DNA of 64,000 nucleotides from Kocuria subflava. Lineage in GTDB: Bacteria > Actinomycetota > Actinomycetes > Actinomycetales > Micrococcaceae. This document shows, one piece after another, positions 45,865 to 57,944 of the stretch. The notes under the pieces are model-generated. The model did not search any database. It saw only the letters and a program-made list of their open reading frames with translations, and was not told where the DNA came from. Within the stretch, counting starts at the first letter, position 1, and each line of letters starts with the position of its first letter. The stretch covers positions 1-64,000 of the forward strand of contig NZ_JAAVUN010000014.1 of assembly GCF_012163155.1 (NCBI RefSeq), given 5' to 3'. The translations under genes and the position numbers were made by a program.

Positions 45865-47367
45865 TCAGCTCACGCCGAGCTTCTCCAGGATCAGCTCACG
45901 CACGCGTCCGGCATCTGCCTGCCCGCGGGTGGCCTTCATGACCGGGCCGATCAGTGCACCCACGGCCTGGACCTTGCCGCCCTGGACCTTGGCCACCACA
46001 TCGGGCATCTGTGCCATGGCGTCGTCGATCGCGGTCAGCAGCACGCCGTCGTCGGAGACCACGGCCAGGGATCGTGCCTCCACGATCTGCGCCGGTGACC
46101 CCTCGCCGTCGGCCACAAAGCCGATGACCTGCTTGGCGATTTTGTCATTGATGGTCTTGGCCTGGATCAAGGATTCCAGCTCCACCACGTGCTCCGGGGT
46201 GACCCCCAGGCCGGTGATTTCCTGGCCCCGCACGTTGGCCAGGCGGGCGATCTCCCCCATCCACCACTTGCGCGCAGCACCTGCAGGGGCACCGGCGGCA
46301 ATGGTGGCTTCGATTTCGTCCAGCACGCCGGCGTTCACCACGTCGCGGAACTCCTGATCCGAGTAGCCCCACTCGGCCTTGAGCTTCTTGCGGCGCTGCG
46401 CCGGAGGCTCCGGCAACTCACCGCGCAGCTGCTCCACCCAAGCGGGATCCGGGACCACGGGCACCAGGTCCGGTTCCGGGAAGTAGCGGTAGTCATCCGC
46501 GTCCGACTTGGGCCGCCCGGAGGTGGTGGAACGGGTGTCCTCGTGCCAGTGGCGGGTCTCCTGCACGATCGAGTTCCCCGCGCTGAGCACAGCGGCGTGG
46601 CGCTGGATTTCGTAGCGCACAGCGCGTTCGACGGCGCGCAGCGAGTTCACGTTCTTGGTCTCGGAGCGCGTGCCAAAGGTTGAGGACCCCTTGGGCATCA
46701 GCGACACGTTGGCATCACACCGCACGTTGCCGCGTTCCATACGGGCATCCGAGATGCCCAAGTTCTTCACGATCTCCCGGATGGCAGCCACGTAGGCCCT
46801 TGCCAACTCAGGGGCTCGCTCACCTGCGCCCACAATCGGCTTGGTGACGATCTCGATCAGCGGCACACCGGCGCGGTTGTAGTCCACCAGGGAGAACTCG
46901 GCACCCTGGATGCGTCCGGTGGCACCACCCTTGTGCGTGAGCTTCCCGGCGTCCTCTTCCATGTGTGCGCGTTCGATCTCAATGGTGAACGGCGTGCCGT
47001 CCTCCAGCTCCACAGTGATCTCGCCCTCGAAAGCAATGGGTTCGTCGTACTGGGAGGTCTGGAAGTTCTTGGGGGTGTCCGGGTAGAAGTAGTTCTTCCG
47101 CGCAAAGTGGGAGATCGGCGCAATCGAGCAGTTCAGCGCCAACCCCAAGCGGATGGCCGATTCCACGGCCTTCTTGTTCACCACCGGCAGCACACCGGGC
47201 AGGCCCAGGGAGACCGGGGTGGTGTTGGAGTTGGGAACGTCACCGAACTCATTGGGGGCTGAGTCGAACATCTTGGTCTTGGTGTTCAACTCCACATGGA
47301 CCTCGAACCCCAGAACGGGATCGAATTTCTCCATGGCCTCTTCAAAGGACAGGGTTTCTGCAGTCAC
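45865..47367 (-). CDS. gatB: Asp/Glu-tRNA amidotransferase subunit B
   Basis: GatB holds the kinase/amidation site that converts Glu-tRNA(Gln) and Asp-tRNA(Asn) to the amidated forms. The 500-residue protein starts with [20 protein letters not shown] near residue 20, has [27 protein letters not shown], and ends in the YqeY-like tail domain ([29 protein letters not shown]). It overlaps gatA by four bases. Confidence 0.96.
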   Translation of the reverse strand: MTAETLSFEEAMEKFDPVLGFEVHVELNTKTKMFDSAPNEFGDVPNSNTTPVSLGLPGVLPVVNKKAVESAIRLGLALNCSIAPISHFARKNYFYPDTPKNFQTSQYDEPIAFEGEITVELEDGTPFTIEIERAHMEEDAGKLTHKGGATGRIQGAEFSLVDYNRAGVPLIEIVTKPIVGAGERAPELARAYVAAIREIVKNLGISDARMERGNVRCDANVSLMPKGSSTFGTRSETKNVNSLRAVERAVRYEIQRHAAVLSAGNSIVQETRHWHEDTRSTTSGRPKSDADDYRYFPEPDLVPVVPDPAWVEQLRGELPEPPAQRRKKLKAEWGYSDQEFRDVVNAGVLDEIEATIAAGAPAGAARKWWMGEIARLANVRGQEITGLGVTPEHVVELESLIQAKTINDKIAKQVIGFVADGEGSPAQIVEARSLAVVSDDGVLLTAIDDAMAQMPDVVAKVQGGKVQAVGALIGPVMKATRGQADAGRVRELILEKLGVS

Positions 47368-48980
47368 TGGGCGGCTCCTTGGGCAGCAGCAGATTCAGCA
47401 CCGGACAGGTTCTTCACGGCGGCGACGACGTCGGGCAGGTCCTTCCAGATGGGCCCACCGTTGGCCTGGGTCAGCAGTGCTTCCAGGCCGGCACCTGCAC
47501 GGTACAAACGGGCGTCTTCACGGGCCGGAGCCATGAATTGAACACCCACGGGCAGTCCGTCTTCCGGTGCCAATCCGGCCGGCAGCGAGATCGCCGGAAC
47601 GCCGGCCAGGTTGGTGGGGATGGTGGCGACGTCGTTGAGGTACATCTCCATGGGGTCCGCGTGTTCATCCACGGACCCGATGGGGAACGCGGTGGTGGGC
47701 GCGGTGGGAGAGATCAGGACGTCGCACTTCTCAAAGGCGGCGTTGAAGTCGCGCTGCACCAGGGTGCGGACCTTCTGGGCTGAGCCGTAGTAGGCGTCGT
47801 AGTATCCGGCCGACAGGGCGTAGGTGCCCAGGATGGTGCGGCGCTTGACCTCGGAGCCGAATCCGGCGGCACGCGTGGCGGCCATGACACGTTCGATCGT
47901 CAGGTTGCCGTCGGTGGGCAGGGTACGGCGGCCGAATCGGACGCCGTCGTACTTGGCCAGGTTGGAGGAGACCTCCGAGGACATGATCAGGTAGTAGGCG
48001 CCCAGCGCGTAGCGGAAGTTGGGGGTTTCCACCTCAACCACCTCCGCACCGGCGGAACGGAGCAGCTCCACGGCCTCGCGGAAGCGCTGCTCCACCCCGG
48101 CCTGGAATCCCTCACCGGTCAGTTCCTTGACCACGCCCACGCGCAGACCCTTCAGGCCACCGTCAGCGGCACCGGAGCGCGCGGCCGCGGCAAAGCCCTC
48201 GACGGGATCGGTCAGGGAGGTGGAGTCCTGAGGGTCGTGACCGCCCACCACCTCGTGCAGCAAGGCCGCATCCAACACGGTGCGGGAACACGGGCCCACC
48301 TGGTCCAGGGAGGAAGCCATGGCAATCACGCCATAACGGGAGACCGAACCGTAGGTGGGCTTGACCCCCACCGATCCGGTCACGGCGGCCGGCTGGCGGA
48401 TGGAACCACCGGTGTCCGTGCCCAGGGCCAGCGGCGCCTGGAAAGCACTGACCGCAGCAGCGGAGCCACCACCGGAACCACCTGGGATCCGGGTCAGGTC
48501 CCACGGGTTACGGGTCACGCCATAGGCGGAGTGTTCCGTGGTGGAACCCATGGCGAACTCATCCAGGTTGGTCTTTCCCAGCATGGGCATCCGGGCCGCG
48601 CGCAAACGCTTGGTCACGGTGCCGTCGTAGGGGCTCATCCAGCCTTCCAGCATCTTGGAGGCCGCCGTGGTGGGCTGGCCCTTGGTCACAATCAGGTCCT
48701 TGACCGCAATGGGCACACCGGCCAGGTCGTGCAGATCTTCCCCGTTGTTGCGGGCTTCATCCACATCCGCTGCAACCTGCAAGGCCTCCTCTGCGTTCAC
48801 GTGCAGGAACGCATTCAGCCCGGTCTTGCCGGCGTAGCGGTTGTTGTCATCTGCGGGCGCGCCGTCCGTGGCGGCAATCCGGTCCAGGTGCGCCTGGACG
48901 GCCTCCACGGAGGTGACCTCCCGGGCCGCAAGTTTCTCCGCCAGCTGGGCTGCGGAGAGTTCAATCAAGTTCTCAGTCAT
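47364..48980 (-). CDS. gatA: Asp/Glu-tRNA amidotransferase subunit A
   Basis: GatA is the glutaminase of the complex. The 538-residue amidase-signature enzyme has the catalytic Lys in [13 protein letters not shown] near residue 85, and the Ser-cis-Ser-Ser loop in [14 protein letters not shown] and [12 protein letters not shown]. It begins at the ATG at 48980; the upstream frame is not conserved. It overlaps gatB by four bases and follows gatC by 40 bases. Confidence 0.96.
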   Translation of the reverse strand: MTENLIELSAAQLAEKLAAREVTSVEAVQAHLDRIAATDGAPADDNNRYAGKTGLNAFLHVNAEEALQVAADVDEARNNGEDLHDLAGVPIAVKDLIVTKGQPTTAASKMLEGWMSPYDGTVTKRLRAARMPMLGKTNLDEFAMGSTTEHSAYGVTRNPWDLTRIPGGSGGGSAAAVSAFQAPLALGTDTGGSIRQPAAVTGSVGVKPTYGSVSRYGVIAMASSLDQVGPCSRTVLDAALLHEVVGGHDPQDSTSLTDPVEGFAAAARSGAADGGLKGLRVGVVKELTGEGFQAGVEQRFREAVELLRSAGAEVVEVETPNFRYALGAYYLIMSSEVSSNLAKYDGVRFGRRTLPTDGNLTIERVMAATRAAGFGSEVKRRTILGTYALSAGYYDAYYGSAQKVRTLVQRDFNAAFEKCDVLISPTAPTTAFPIGSVDEHADPMEMYLNDVATIPTNLAGVPAISLPAGLAPEDGLPVGVQFMAPAREDARLYRAGAGLEALLTQANGGPIWKDLPDVVAAVKNLSGAESAAAQGAAQ

Positions 48981-49020
48981 CCGAGTCTCTTCCGTCTGCA
49001 GTGGGTTACGCGCTGCGCGC

Positions 49021-49317
49021 TCAGTCTTCTTCCAGGATCGCGGGGACCTTGAACTGGCCATCCTCCGCGTCCGGGGCACCAGAAAGTGCCTGCTCAACCG
49101 TCAGCGGCTCTCCCACAACGTCCTCGCGCATCACGTTGCGCAGCGGCAGCGGGTGGCTGGTGGCCGGGACGTCCTCGCCTGCCACCTCACTGACCTCCGC
49201 CACGGCCGTGACGATCTGTCCGAGTTCACCGGCCATGGCCTGCAGCTGCTCCTCCGACATCTCGATGTGTGCCAACTGCGCCAAATGGGCCACGGTGTCA
49301 CGGGTGATCTCGGACAT
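49021..49317 (-). CDS. gatC: Asp/Glu-tRNA amidotransferase subunit C
   Basis: The 98-residue protein begins [24 protein letters not shown] and bears [20 protein letters not shown], the standard GatC pattern. GatC stabilises the GatA-GatB complex. It is the first gene of gatC-gatA-gatB. The 240 bases upstream to the divergent gene at 49558 hold one intergenic AACGACGACG (49397-49406). Confidence 0.95.
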   Translation of the reverse strand: MSEITRDTVAHLAQLAHIEMSEEQLQAMAGELGQIVTAVAEVSEVAGEDVPATSHPLPLRNVMREDVVGEPLTVEQALSGAPDAEDGQFKVPAILEED

Positions 49318-49557
49318 GCACGCTCCTAGTGTTCACGTTTGAGGGGTTGGTTCCGCTGCACATCACGCCCGGACCTGCACCGTGAGCAGGCTGCTGAACG
49401 ACGACGACGGAACCCGGCCAGTCTAGCCGCGCAGCATCAGGGCTTCAGGCACATACGCTGGTGGAGAGAAGAAGAACACGTGCCGCCGCGCGAACTGGTC
49501 ACTCCAGGACCGGAAGCTGCGGAGCACACAACACATGAACCCGGAAAGAGGCCGTTG

Positions 49558-50124
49558 ATGGCATCAGGCAAGAAGACCAAGCCCAAGAAGGATCGCGGGG
49601 CAGCCCGCCGCGCCAAAGCTGCCGCCCGTGGCACCTCCGGTGGCCAGAGCACGGCCAGGACTCCGTCGCAGGACGCCGCCAATGCCTGGCGTCAGGGCAT
49701 CTCCACCGCCACTGCGGCCACCGTGGATCAGATGACGGCGCACATGCAGCACGTGGTGCTGGAGCAGCTGGAGCAGTTCCAGGCCTTCCCCCCGTTTGTG
49801 GTGACGGCCGGGCGTGATGGTGAATTCGAGCTGGAAAGTCTCTCCGCGGAGGATTTGGAACAGTTGGATCCCGCGGAAGCACTTGAATCCTTGCGAGCGC
49901 GCCTCAAGGACACCGCACCCTCCTTGCTGGGTGCGGTGCTGGCATTCCCGGCAACACTGCCGGACCGTTCCGGGGCCAGTGCAGTGATCGCGGAGGTGGA
50001 ACACATTGACGGCGTGAAGCTCACGCTCATCCAGACGTATCGCCTCAAGGGCGTCAACGGGGCCAAGAAGACCCATCTGGAGGACGCAGTGGTGGAACCC
50101 CGCGACACCACGCTGCTTGGCTGA
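49558..50124 (+). CDS. Hypothetical protein with a basic N-terminus
   Basis: The 188-residue protein is unrecognised. It begins with a Lys/Arg-rich segment (GKKTKPKKDRGAARRAKAAARG), contains a helix (VDQMTAHMQHVVLEQLEQFQAF), an acidic segment with SAEDLEQLDPAEALESLRARL, and a beta-rich end. The basic tail suggests nucleic-acid or membrane contact. A ribosome site (GGAAAGAGG) precedes the ATG. It converges on the Rpf-LysM gene across a GAAA-loop terminator. Confidence 0.7.
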   Translation: MASGKKTKPKKDRGAARRAKAAARGTSGGQSTARTPSQDAANAWRQGISTATAATVDQMTAHMQHVVLEQLEQFQAFPPFVVTAGRDGEFELESLSAEDLEQLDPAEALESLRARLKDTAPSLLGAVLAFPATLPDRSGASAVIAEVEHIDGVKLTLIQTYRLKGVNGAKKTHLEDAVVEPRDTTLLG

Positions 50125-50243
50125 CCACACCTTGTGGCTGCCGGACTGACCGCCGCTTTGGACGGGTGGGCCCACCACGCCCATTGCTGACTCGGCCGGC
50201 CAGGCCGGCTCAGTGGGCCGTGCAGCCCGATTGCGCACATGAC

Positions 50244-50279
50244 AGGACCCCGCCACCGCGAAAGCGGTGACGGGGTCCT
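50244..50279. terminator. Bidirectional terminator with a GAAA loop
   Basis: The 16-base arms (50244-50259 and 50264-50279), AGGACCCCG(C/T)CACCGC, pair with one mismatch and enclose the tetraloop GAAA. It lies between convergent genes ending at 50124 and 50330. Confidence 0.85.
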
Positions 50280-50329
50280 GGTGCATGGATGGTGACGCGC
50301 GGTCACCTCATCCCGTGATCAGGCAGAGA

Positions 50330-51028
50330 TCAGGCGGGGATGTTCAGGGTCTGACCCACAAAGATCAGGTTGGCGTCAGCCACGGTGCCGGAGTTGGCAG
50401 CGTAGAGAGCTTCCCAGCCACCCTGGATGCCGAGCTTGTTGGCAATGGCGGACAGGGAGTCACCGGCCTCAACGGTGTAGGTGCCTGCAGCCGGAGCGGT
50501 CTGGACCTGCACGGGGGCAGCCGGTGCGGTGTACTCAACAACCGGGGCTTCCTCAACAACCGGAGCCGGAGCGGCAACGGGGGCCTCAGCAACGGGTGCC
50601 TCGACAACCGGGGCCTTCTCAGCCACGAGAGCAGGAGCAGCAGCGGGAGCCGGGGCCGGAGCAGCCTGAGCCGGGGTGGACTGGGTGGAGACGCTGGAGG
50701 TGGTGCCCCCCAGGCCCAGCGGGCCACACTTCGGCCAAGCGCCGATGCCCTGGCCAGCCAGAACGTTCTCAGCCACGCGGATCTGCTCGGCCTTGGAGGC
50801 GTTGGCAGCAGAGCCGGAGCCACCGTAAGCAGCCCAAGTGGAGGGGGAGAACTGCAGGCCACCGGAGTAGCCGTTACCGGTGTCGATGGACCAGTTGCCG
50901 GAGGACTCGCACTGCGCAACGGCATCCCAGTCAACGGCGTTGGCGGGAGCGGAGGCACCAGCCAGGGCGAAGCCGCCCAGAACGGTGGCGGTGCCGGCAA
51001 CGATGGTCTTCTTGAAGTTCTTGTTCAC
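50330..51028 (-). CDS. Resuscitation-promoting-factor-like transglycosylase with LysM domain
   Basis: The 232-residue secreted protein has a signal peptide (KKTIVAGTATVLGGFALAGASAPANA) and an Rpf domain ([34 protein letters not shown], residues about 32-105) with the catalytic Glu in QCESSGNW. A Pro/Ala/Val-rich linker (about 70 residues) and a C-terminal LysM (TYTVEAGDSLSAIANKLGI) follow. It should cut peptidoglycan glycan strands and support growth or resuscitation. The GTG at 51028 follows AGGAG at 6 bases. It shares its Rpf domain with the 18970 gene. Confidence 0.93.
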   Translation of the reverse strand: MNKNFKKTIVAGTATVLGGFALAGASAPANAVDWDAVAQCESSGNWSIDTGNGYSGGLQFSPSTWAAYGGSGSAANASKAEQIRVAENVLAGQGIGAWPKCGPLGLGGTTSSVSTQSTPAQAAPAPAPAAAPALVAEKAPVVEAPVAEAPVAAPAPVVEEAPVVEYTAPAAPVQVQTAPAAGTYTVEAGDSLSAIANKLGIQGGWEALYAANSGTVADANLIFVGQTLNIPA

Positions 51029-51546
51029 AACTAGCTCCTGTGCGGTCCCGTCCACGCTCGTGCCGTCCCCGGCGTCTTTGCGTCGCTGTCTTCCCGAATC
51101 AGTTGGATCGAGGTTCAGGCGTTGCTCGCAGACAGCGATGACGGTTGAGCAACACCCGGGATTCGTTGGTGTTGATCCGGCATGGAGCCAGATCTGGGGT
51201 GAATCCCCTTGGCCGGGGAGTCCCCGTGGGAAGTTCGAAGATCACGTTACAGTAACGATTTTGAAACTGTCACCCCCTGGGGGCTGTGATCCGAGTCAAA
51301 CTGGAAGGTTGTGCTCGCATTTGCATGGAAACAACCGGGCAATGCGGCCCTCACAGCTCGGACCTGATCCCGCACAAATGGGCTGAACACCCCGCGAAAT
51401 CAAAGTAACAAGACCATAACAGCCGGATCACGGAATGGTCACGACCTTTGTGACCGACTCCACGCCGCATTGTCGACATGTCCCCAAATGTGGGGTACCT
51501 CACAGGTGATCAGCGGCGTGTCTCATCCCAGAACCCAGCTCAGAAC
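51029..51546. promoter_or_regulatory. Long regulatory region upstream of the Rpf-LysM gene
   Basis: These 518 bases between ligA and the Rpf-LysM gene hold no gene. A perfect 13-base palindrome CGTTACAGTAACG lies at 51245-51257, within an AT-richer patch that could be the promoter, and GGTCAC/GTGACC is present near 51440-51460. The expected leader would be over 200 bases. Blocks of the c-di-AMP riboswitch were sought and not found on the correct strand. The rest shows nothing I can name. Confidence 0.4.
51245..51257. promoter_or_regulatory. 13-base palindrome in the Rpf-LysM promoter region
   Basis: CGTTACAGTAACG resembles the GTTAC-type direct or inverted repeats bound by MtrA-like response regulators, which control rpf genes in actinobacteria. 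Binding is inferred. Confidence 0.4.
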
Positions 51547-53796
<2,250 letters not shown>

Positions 53797-54840
53797 TCAC
53801 CGCTGCACCGTCAAGGTGGCGTGCGGCTTGCGCTTCTTGGCGTTCCACACCGTCACGGTGGCCTCCCGCAGGCCCTCTGCCCGGCCCGTGCGGTCAACGG
53901 CCACAGCCACGGAACTAGGCAGCACCAACGGCGTTTGGAACTCGACCTCCCAGGTCATGGGGGCTTGGGCATCCACCATGGCCAGGGCGCGGGAGGCGGT
54001 GTACATCCCATGGGCAATCGCACCCTTCATGCCCAGTGCCTTGGCGCTGGGCCCACTGAGGTGGATCGGATTGACGTCCCCGGAGACTGCTGCGTACCGC
54101 CGCCCCGTGTCCGCACCCAAACTCCAGCGCGCTGTGGGGACAGGTGGTGTGAATTCCGGGCGCTGCTGGCTCTCACCGGAGGCTGTTTCTCCCCCGGCCT
54201 CCGAACTCAGCTGGACACCTCGTGCCAGATACACGGAGCGCCCGGTCCACACGGGCTCCACCATCCCGGCACCACGGGCGTCGTCGTCGTTGCCCCGCGG
54301 ACTGCGCCGCAGTTCGACGACGACGTCCACCGCCGCCCCGGCCCGATGCTTCCGCAGATCCTGTGCCCACACGGTGACGTCCAAGGACTCCCCTACCAGC
54401 ACCTGTTGGGTGTGATGGACGTGATTGGACAAATGGACCAGCCCAACGGTGGGCAGAGGGAAGTCATCGCGGGTGAGCAAGGCCATGGCGGCGGGGAAGG
54501 CCAAGGCGTGGAGGTAACCGCTGAAGGCGACCTCACGGCCCTTCTCATCCACCCGAACCGGGGCCTCCACCACCTGGCAGAAGACAGAGTTGCCGTGGGC
54601 CTCCACCTTCACCCCGGGGACCTGGATCTGGATGTTGGGCAGGCGGAGGGTGGTCCGGCGTCGTGTGGCACCGGAACGCCCGGGCAGGGGAAGTGGAGTG
54701 CTGCGCAGAGCACGCCGGACTCCGGCCGTGGCACCGCGGCCCACCAGTTGCCCTGCCGCCTTGGCGTACATGCCGCCCAGGGAGGGCATGGACTCCAACA
54801 GGATCTTTTGACGGGCAGGCTGCAGATCGTGGGCACTCAT
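53797..54840 (-). CDS. MaoC-type hydratase, HtdX-like
   Basis: The 347-residue protein has a C-terminal MaoC hot-dog domain with GRRYAAVSGDVNPIHLSGPSAKALGMKGAIAHGMY (residues about 245-285), in which the D-x-N-P-I-H hydratase motif is intact, plus an N-terminal degenerate hot-dog half. Mycobacterial HtdX (Rv0241c) has the same neighbours. It hydrates (R)-enoyl thioesters. RRSPRGNDDDARGAG is an insertion with the 10-mer. Its ATG is one base after the fabG-like stop. Confidence 0.87.
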   Translation of the reverse strand: MSAHDLQPARQKILLESMPSLGGMYAKAAGQLVGRGATAGVRRALRSTPLPLPGRSGATRRRTTLRLPNIQIQVPGVKVEAHGNSVFCQVVEAPVRVDEKGREVAFSGYLHALAFPAAMALLTRDDFPLPTVGLVHLSNHVHHTQQVLVGESLDVTVWAQDLRKHRAGAAVDVVVELRRSPRGNDDDARGAGMVEPVWTGRSVYLARGVQLSSEAGGETASGESQQRPEFTPPVPTARWSLGADTGRRYAAVSGDVNPIHLSGPSAKALGMKGAIAHGMYTASRALAMVDAQAPMTWEVEFQTPLVLPSSVAVAVDRTGRAEGLREATVTVWNAKKRKPHATLTVQR

Positions 54841-54841
54841 C

Positions 54842-56326
54842 TCAGGCACCCACCAAGTTCTGACCGCACACCCGCAACGTCTGACCACTGATACCCGCGG
54901 CGGAATCAGAGAGCAGGAAGGCAATTGCCTCTGCCACGTCCAGCGGCAGCCCACCTTGCTGCAGAGAGTTCAGACGGCGGGCCACCTGGCGGCGAGCCAG
55001 CGGAATCTTGGCCGTCATCTCCGTCTCGATGAACCCCGGCGCCACGGCATTGGCCGTTCCACCGCGGGCAGCAAGAATCGGGGCCAGACCGGCCACCATG
55101 CCCACCACACCGGCCTTGGAGGCTGCGTAGTTGGTTTGTCCGCGGTTGCCCGCCACCCCGGAGGTGGAGGCCAAGCCAACCACGCGCAACCCATCAGCCA
55201 TGGGATCAGCCAGCAACTGCTCCGTGATCCGCAGTGGCGCCTCCGTGTTGACAGCCAACACGGAGGCAAATTTGGCCTGGTCCATGTTGGCCAGCATCTT
55301 GTCCCGGGTGATGCCGGCGTTGTGGACAATGCCGTCCAGCCGACCGTAGCGGGAGCGGCAGTGCTCCAGGATGCGCTGACCTGCATCCTCTGCCGTCACG
55401 TCCAAGCTCAGCGACGCCGTTTCCAACTCATTGGCCAGGGTGGACAACGGCTGGCCCGCAGCGGGCACATCCACCGGCACCACGTGGGCACCCTGGGTGT
55501 GCAGCAGGCGTGCGATCTCCTCCCCGATGCCGCGTGCCGCCCCAGTGACCACCACAACACGCCCGGACAGCGGAGCTTCGCCCTGAGGCACCTGCGCCAG
55601 ATCGGCGGGCCCCTGGTCCGTGCCCACCACCAGGAACTGGCCGTCCACGAACGCACTGCGGCCTGAGAGCAGGAAGTCCAGGCTGCCGGCAACTGACGGT
55701 GCGCTCACGCTCACGCCATCGGCCACCACGATGCCGTTGGCCGTGGCACCTCCGCGCATCTCCTGAGCTGCAGAGCGCAGGAATCCCACCACACCTTGAC
55801 GGGCGGCGTTACGCGACACGGCAGTGTAATCCTGCGAGTCACCGGAGGCGGGGAGATTGGCCGCTGAGCCCAGAGCCACCCCCGTGGCGGGGCGGGAGAC
55901 CGTGATCACTCGTCCACCCGGAGCCAACTTGCGCAGCACGGAACCCAGTTCAAGAGCTGGAGCCGTCAGATCGGAGGGTGTACGCACCTCCGTCAGGCAC
56001 AACACCACGGCACCGACCTTTCGCAGATCATCCCCGTGGCGGTGCACCTCCAGACCGCGCCCCAGGAGGTGGGTGGCCAGGTCATCCGCCTCAGTGGCGG
56101 CCGTTTCCCCCGGTCCGCGCGCGCCCGAGGTGGGCGAGAGGACCACCACGGGCCCACTCACCGTGGGGCGCGCAGGATCATGCCGGCGCAGTTCCACCGG
56201 TGCGGGCAACCCCAAGGTGGTGGCCACCTTGCGGCCGGGGCCCTGGGAAACCAGACCCAGGTAGGCATCATCAGGGCCGGTGCCCGGCCAGATCTTGGAT
56301 GTGACGTTGGGAAGTGACGGGCTCAT
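54842..56326 (-). CDS. FabG4-like 3-oxoacyl reductase (SDR)
   Basis: The 494-residue protein has an N-terminal flavodoxin-like part and a C-terminal SDR domain: VVVVTGAARGIGEEIARLL near residue 257, GIVHNAGITRD, and YAASKAGVVG carrying the catalytic Tyr-Lys. This long form matches mycobacterial FabG4 (Rv0242c). It reduces 3-oxoacyl thioesters. A TTG 6 bases upstream is an alternative start. It is in one unit with the MaoC gene. Confidence 0.92.
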   Translation of the reverse strand: MSPSLPNVTSKIWPGTGPDDAYLGLVSQGPGRKVATTLGLPAPVELRRHDPARPTVSGPVVVLSPTSGARGPGETAATEADDLATHLLGRGLEVHRHGDDLRKVGAVVLCLTEVRTPSDLTAPALELGSVLRKLAPGGRVITVSRPATGVALGSAANLPASGDSQDYTAVSRNAARQGVVGFLRSAAQEMRGGATANGIVVADGVSVSAPSVAGSLDFLLSGRSAFVDGQFLVVGTDQGPADLAQVPQGEAPLSGRVVVVTGAARGIGEEIARLLHTQGAHVVPVDVPAAGQPLSTLANELETASLSLDVTAEDAGQRILEHCRSRYGRLDGIVHNAGITRDKMLANMDQAKFASVLAVNTEAPLRITEQLLADPMADGLRVVGLASTSGVAGNRGQTNYAASKAGVVGMVAGLAPILAARGGTANAVAPGFIETEMTAKIPLARRQVARRLNSLQQGGLPLDVAEAIAFLLSDSAAGISGQTLRVCGQNLVGA

Positions 56327-56437
56327 GGACAAGTCCTTTCACACGGACGACTCCTGCTGCACGGTTGCGGTGATGACCCAGGTGCTGTGCGGCGTCGTCG
56401 CCGTGACGAGATGGTGAGGTTGACGGGGCGACCGGAA

Positions 56438-57853
56438 TCAGGACTGCGGGTAGGCGCGCAGCAGCGCCACAGCACCCTGGCCACCAGCCGCGCAGACGGA
56501 GATCAGACCGGTCACCGGGCGATTCTGCGCGACGGCGCGGGCCTTGAGTTCCTTGGACAACGTGGCCACGATCCGGGTTCCGGTTGCGGCGAACGGGTGG
56601 CCTGCCGCAAGTGAGGAACCGTGGACGTTCAAACGGGTCCGGTCCAAGGCACCCACTGGCTCGTCCAGGCCCAGGCGGTCGCGGCAGAACTCTGCGTCCT
56701 CCCAGGCGGCCAGGATGGTGAGCACGGTGGAGGCGAAGGCCTCGTGGATCTCCACCAGGTCAATGTCCTGCAACGTCAGACCGTTGCGAGCCAGAAGCCG
56801 CGGGGCGGCGTAAGCGGGTGCCATCAGCAGACCCTCCTCCCCGTCCACAAAATCGACGGCGGCCGACTCGGTGTCCACCACCTCAGCCAACAAGGGCAAC
56901 TTGTGCTCGGTGGCCCACTGCTCCGTGGCGATCAGGATGGCGGATGCACCGTCCGTGAGCGGCGTGGAGTTACCGGCGGTCATGGTGGCCTCAGCCTCCA
57001 ACGACTTGCCGAAGACCGGGGAAAGACCCGCCAGCTTCTCCGCGGAGGTGTCAGGGCGCAGGTTGGTGTCCTTGGTGACACCACGGAACGGGGTCACCAG
57101 ATCGTCAAAGAAGCCCGAGTCCCAGGTCTTGGCCAGGTTGTGGTGGCTGTTGGCGGCAATTTCGTCCTGGGCTTCGCGGGTGATTCCCCAGCGGGCCGTG
57201 GTGATGGCCTGATGCTCACCCATGGACAGCCCCGTGCGCGGCTCCGCCACACCGGGTGCCACCGGGGCCAGGTCGGCCGGGCGCAGCTTGGACAGTGCCA
57301 TCAGCTTGTCCTTGGGTGACTTGGCTCGGTTGAGCTTGAGCAGAACCTTGCGCAGACCTTCGCCCACCACGATCGGGGCATCCGATGCCGAATCCACACC
57401 ACCGGCAATGCCCACCTCGATCTGACCACAACGGATCTTGTTGGCAATCAGGGAGGTGGTCTCCATGCCGGTGGCACAAGCCTGCTGCACGTCCACACCC
57501 GGGGTGTGCGGGTCCAATGCGGATCCCAGCACGGGCTCCCGGACCAGGTTGAAGGCCTTGGGCTGCTTGAGCACGGCACCGCCGGCAACTGCTCCCAGGC
57601 GCTGCCCGGCAATGCCGGTGCGTGCCACCAAACCGTCCAGAGCTGCCGTGAACAGCTCCTGGACGGAGGTGTTGGCGTACGGGCCGCCGGAGCGGGCGAA
57701 CGGGGTGCGGTTGCCCGCAACCACCCAGGCTGTCTGCTGCTGGCGCGGCTGGGGGCGGTTGGACGTGGTGGCTTCCGACGGTGCGGAAACCTCCGCTCCA
57801 CCCGACTCCGGACGGGGGTTCTGGGGGGAAGCTGCGGTGTTCTGGGCAGTCAT
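56438..57853 (-). CDS. Acetyl-CoA acetyltransferase/thiolase (FadA2-like)
   Basis: The 471-residue thiolase has the acylated Cys in DVQQACATGMETTS near residue 127, VEIHEAFASTVL, GHPFAATGTRIVATL and the catalytic Cys near the end in CAAGGQGAVALL. A polar, Pro/Ser-rich N-terminal extension of about 42 residues is unusual. The neighbours match the mycobacterial htdX-fabG4-fadA2-fadE5 locus. It diverges from the TetR regulator across a palindrome. The ATG at 57853 was chosen since the upstream frame is not conserved. Confidence 0.92.
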   Translation of the reverse strand: MTAQNTAASPQNPRPESGGAEVSAPSEATTSNRPQPRQQQTAWVVAGNRTPFARSGGPYANTSVQELFTAALDGLVARTGIAGQRLGAVAGGAVLKQPKAFNLVREPVLGSALDPHTPGVDVQQACATGMETTSLIANKIRCGQIEVGIAGGVDSASDAPIVVGEGLRKVLLKLNRAKSPKDKLMALSKLRPADLAPVAPGVAEPRTGLSMGEHQAITTARWGITREAQDEIAANSHHNLAKTWDSGFFDDLVTPFRGVTKDTNLRPDTSAEKLAGLSPVFGKSLEAEATMTAGNSTPLTDGASAILIATEQWATEHKLPLLAEVVDTESAAVDFVDGEEGLLMAPAYAAPRLLARNGLTLQDIDLVEIHEAFASTVLTILAAWEDAEFCRDRLGLDEPVGALDRTRLNVHGSSLAAGHPFAATGTRIVATLSKELKARAVAQNRPVTGLISVCAAGGQGAVALLRAYPQS

Positions 57854-57920
57854 GGAATGAGGCTCCTTGGGGTACGGGACCGATCCAGTATCGATCCGGT
57901 GACGGGTATCACTTTTTCTA

Positions 57921-57937
57921 AGAGTAACTGATACTCT
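57921..57937. promoter_or_regulatory. TetR-type operator between thiolase and tetR
   Basis: AGAGTA-ACTGA-TACTCT is a 17-base inverted repeat with perfect 6-base arms, 8 bases before the tetR GTG. Related half-sites (GTATC/GATAC) occur at 57890-57911. It probably binds the adjacent TetR protein. Confidence 0.6.
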
Positions 57938-57944
57938 CGGTATC

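Noticed and set aside
51180-51260. Possible c-di-AMP (ydaO) riboswitch: GGGGTGAATCC appears on the plus strand
   Set aside because: The conserved blocks are on the wrong strand for the Rpf-LysM gene and the rest of the aptamer (such as GACAGCTAA) is missing.
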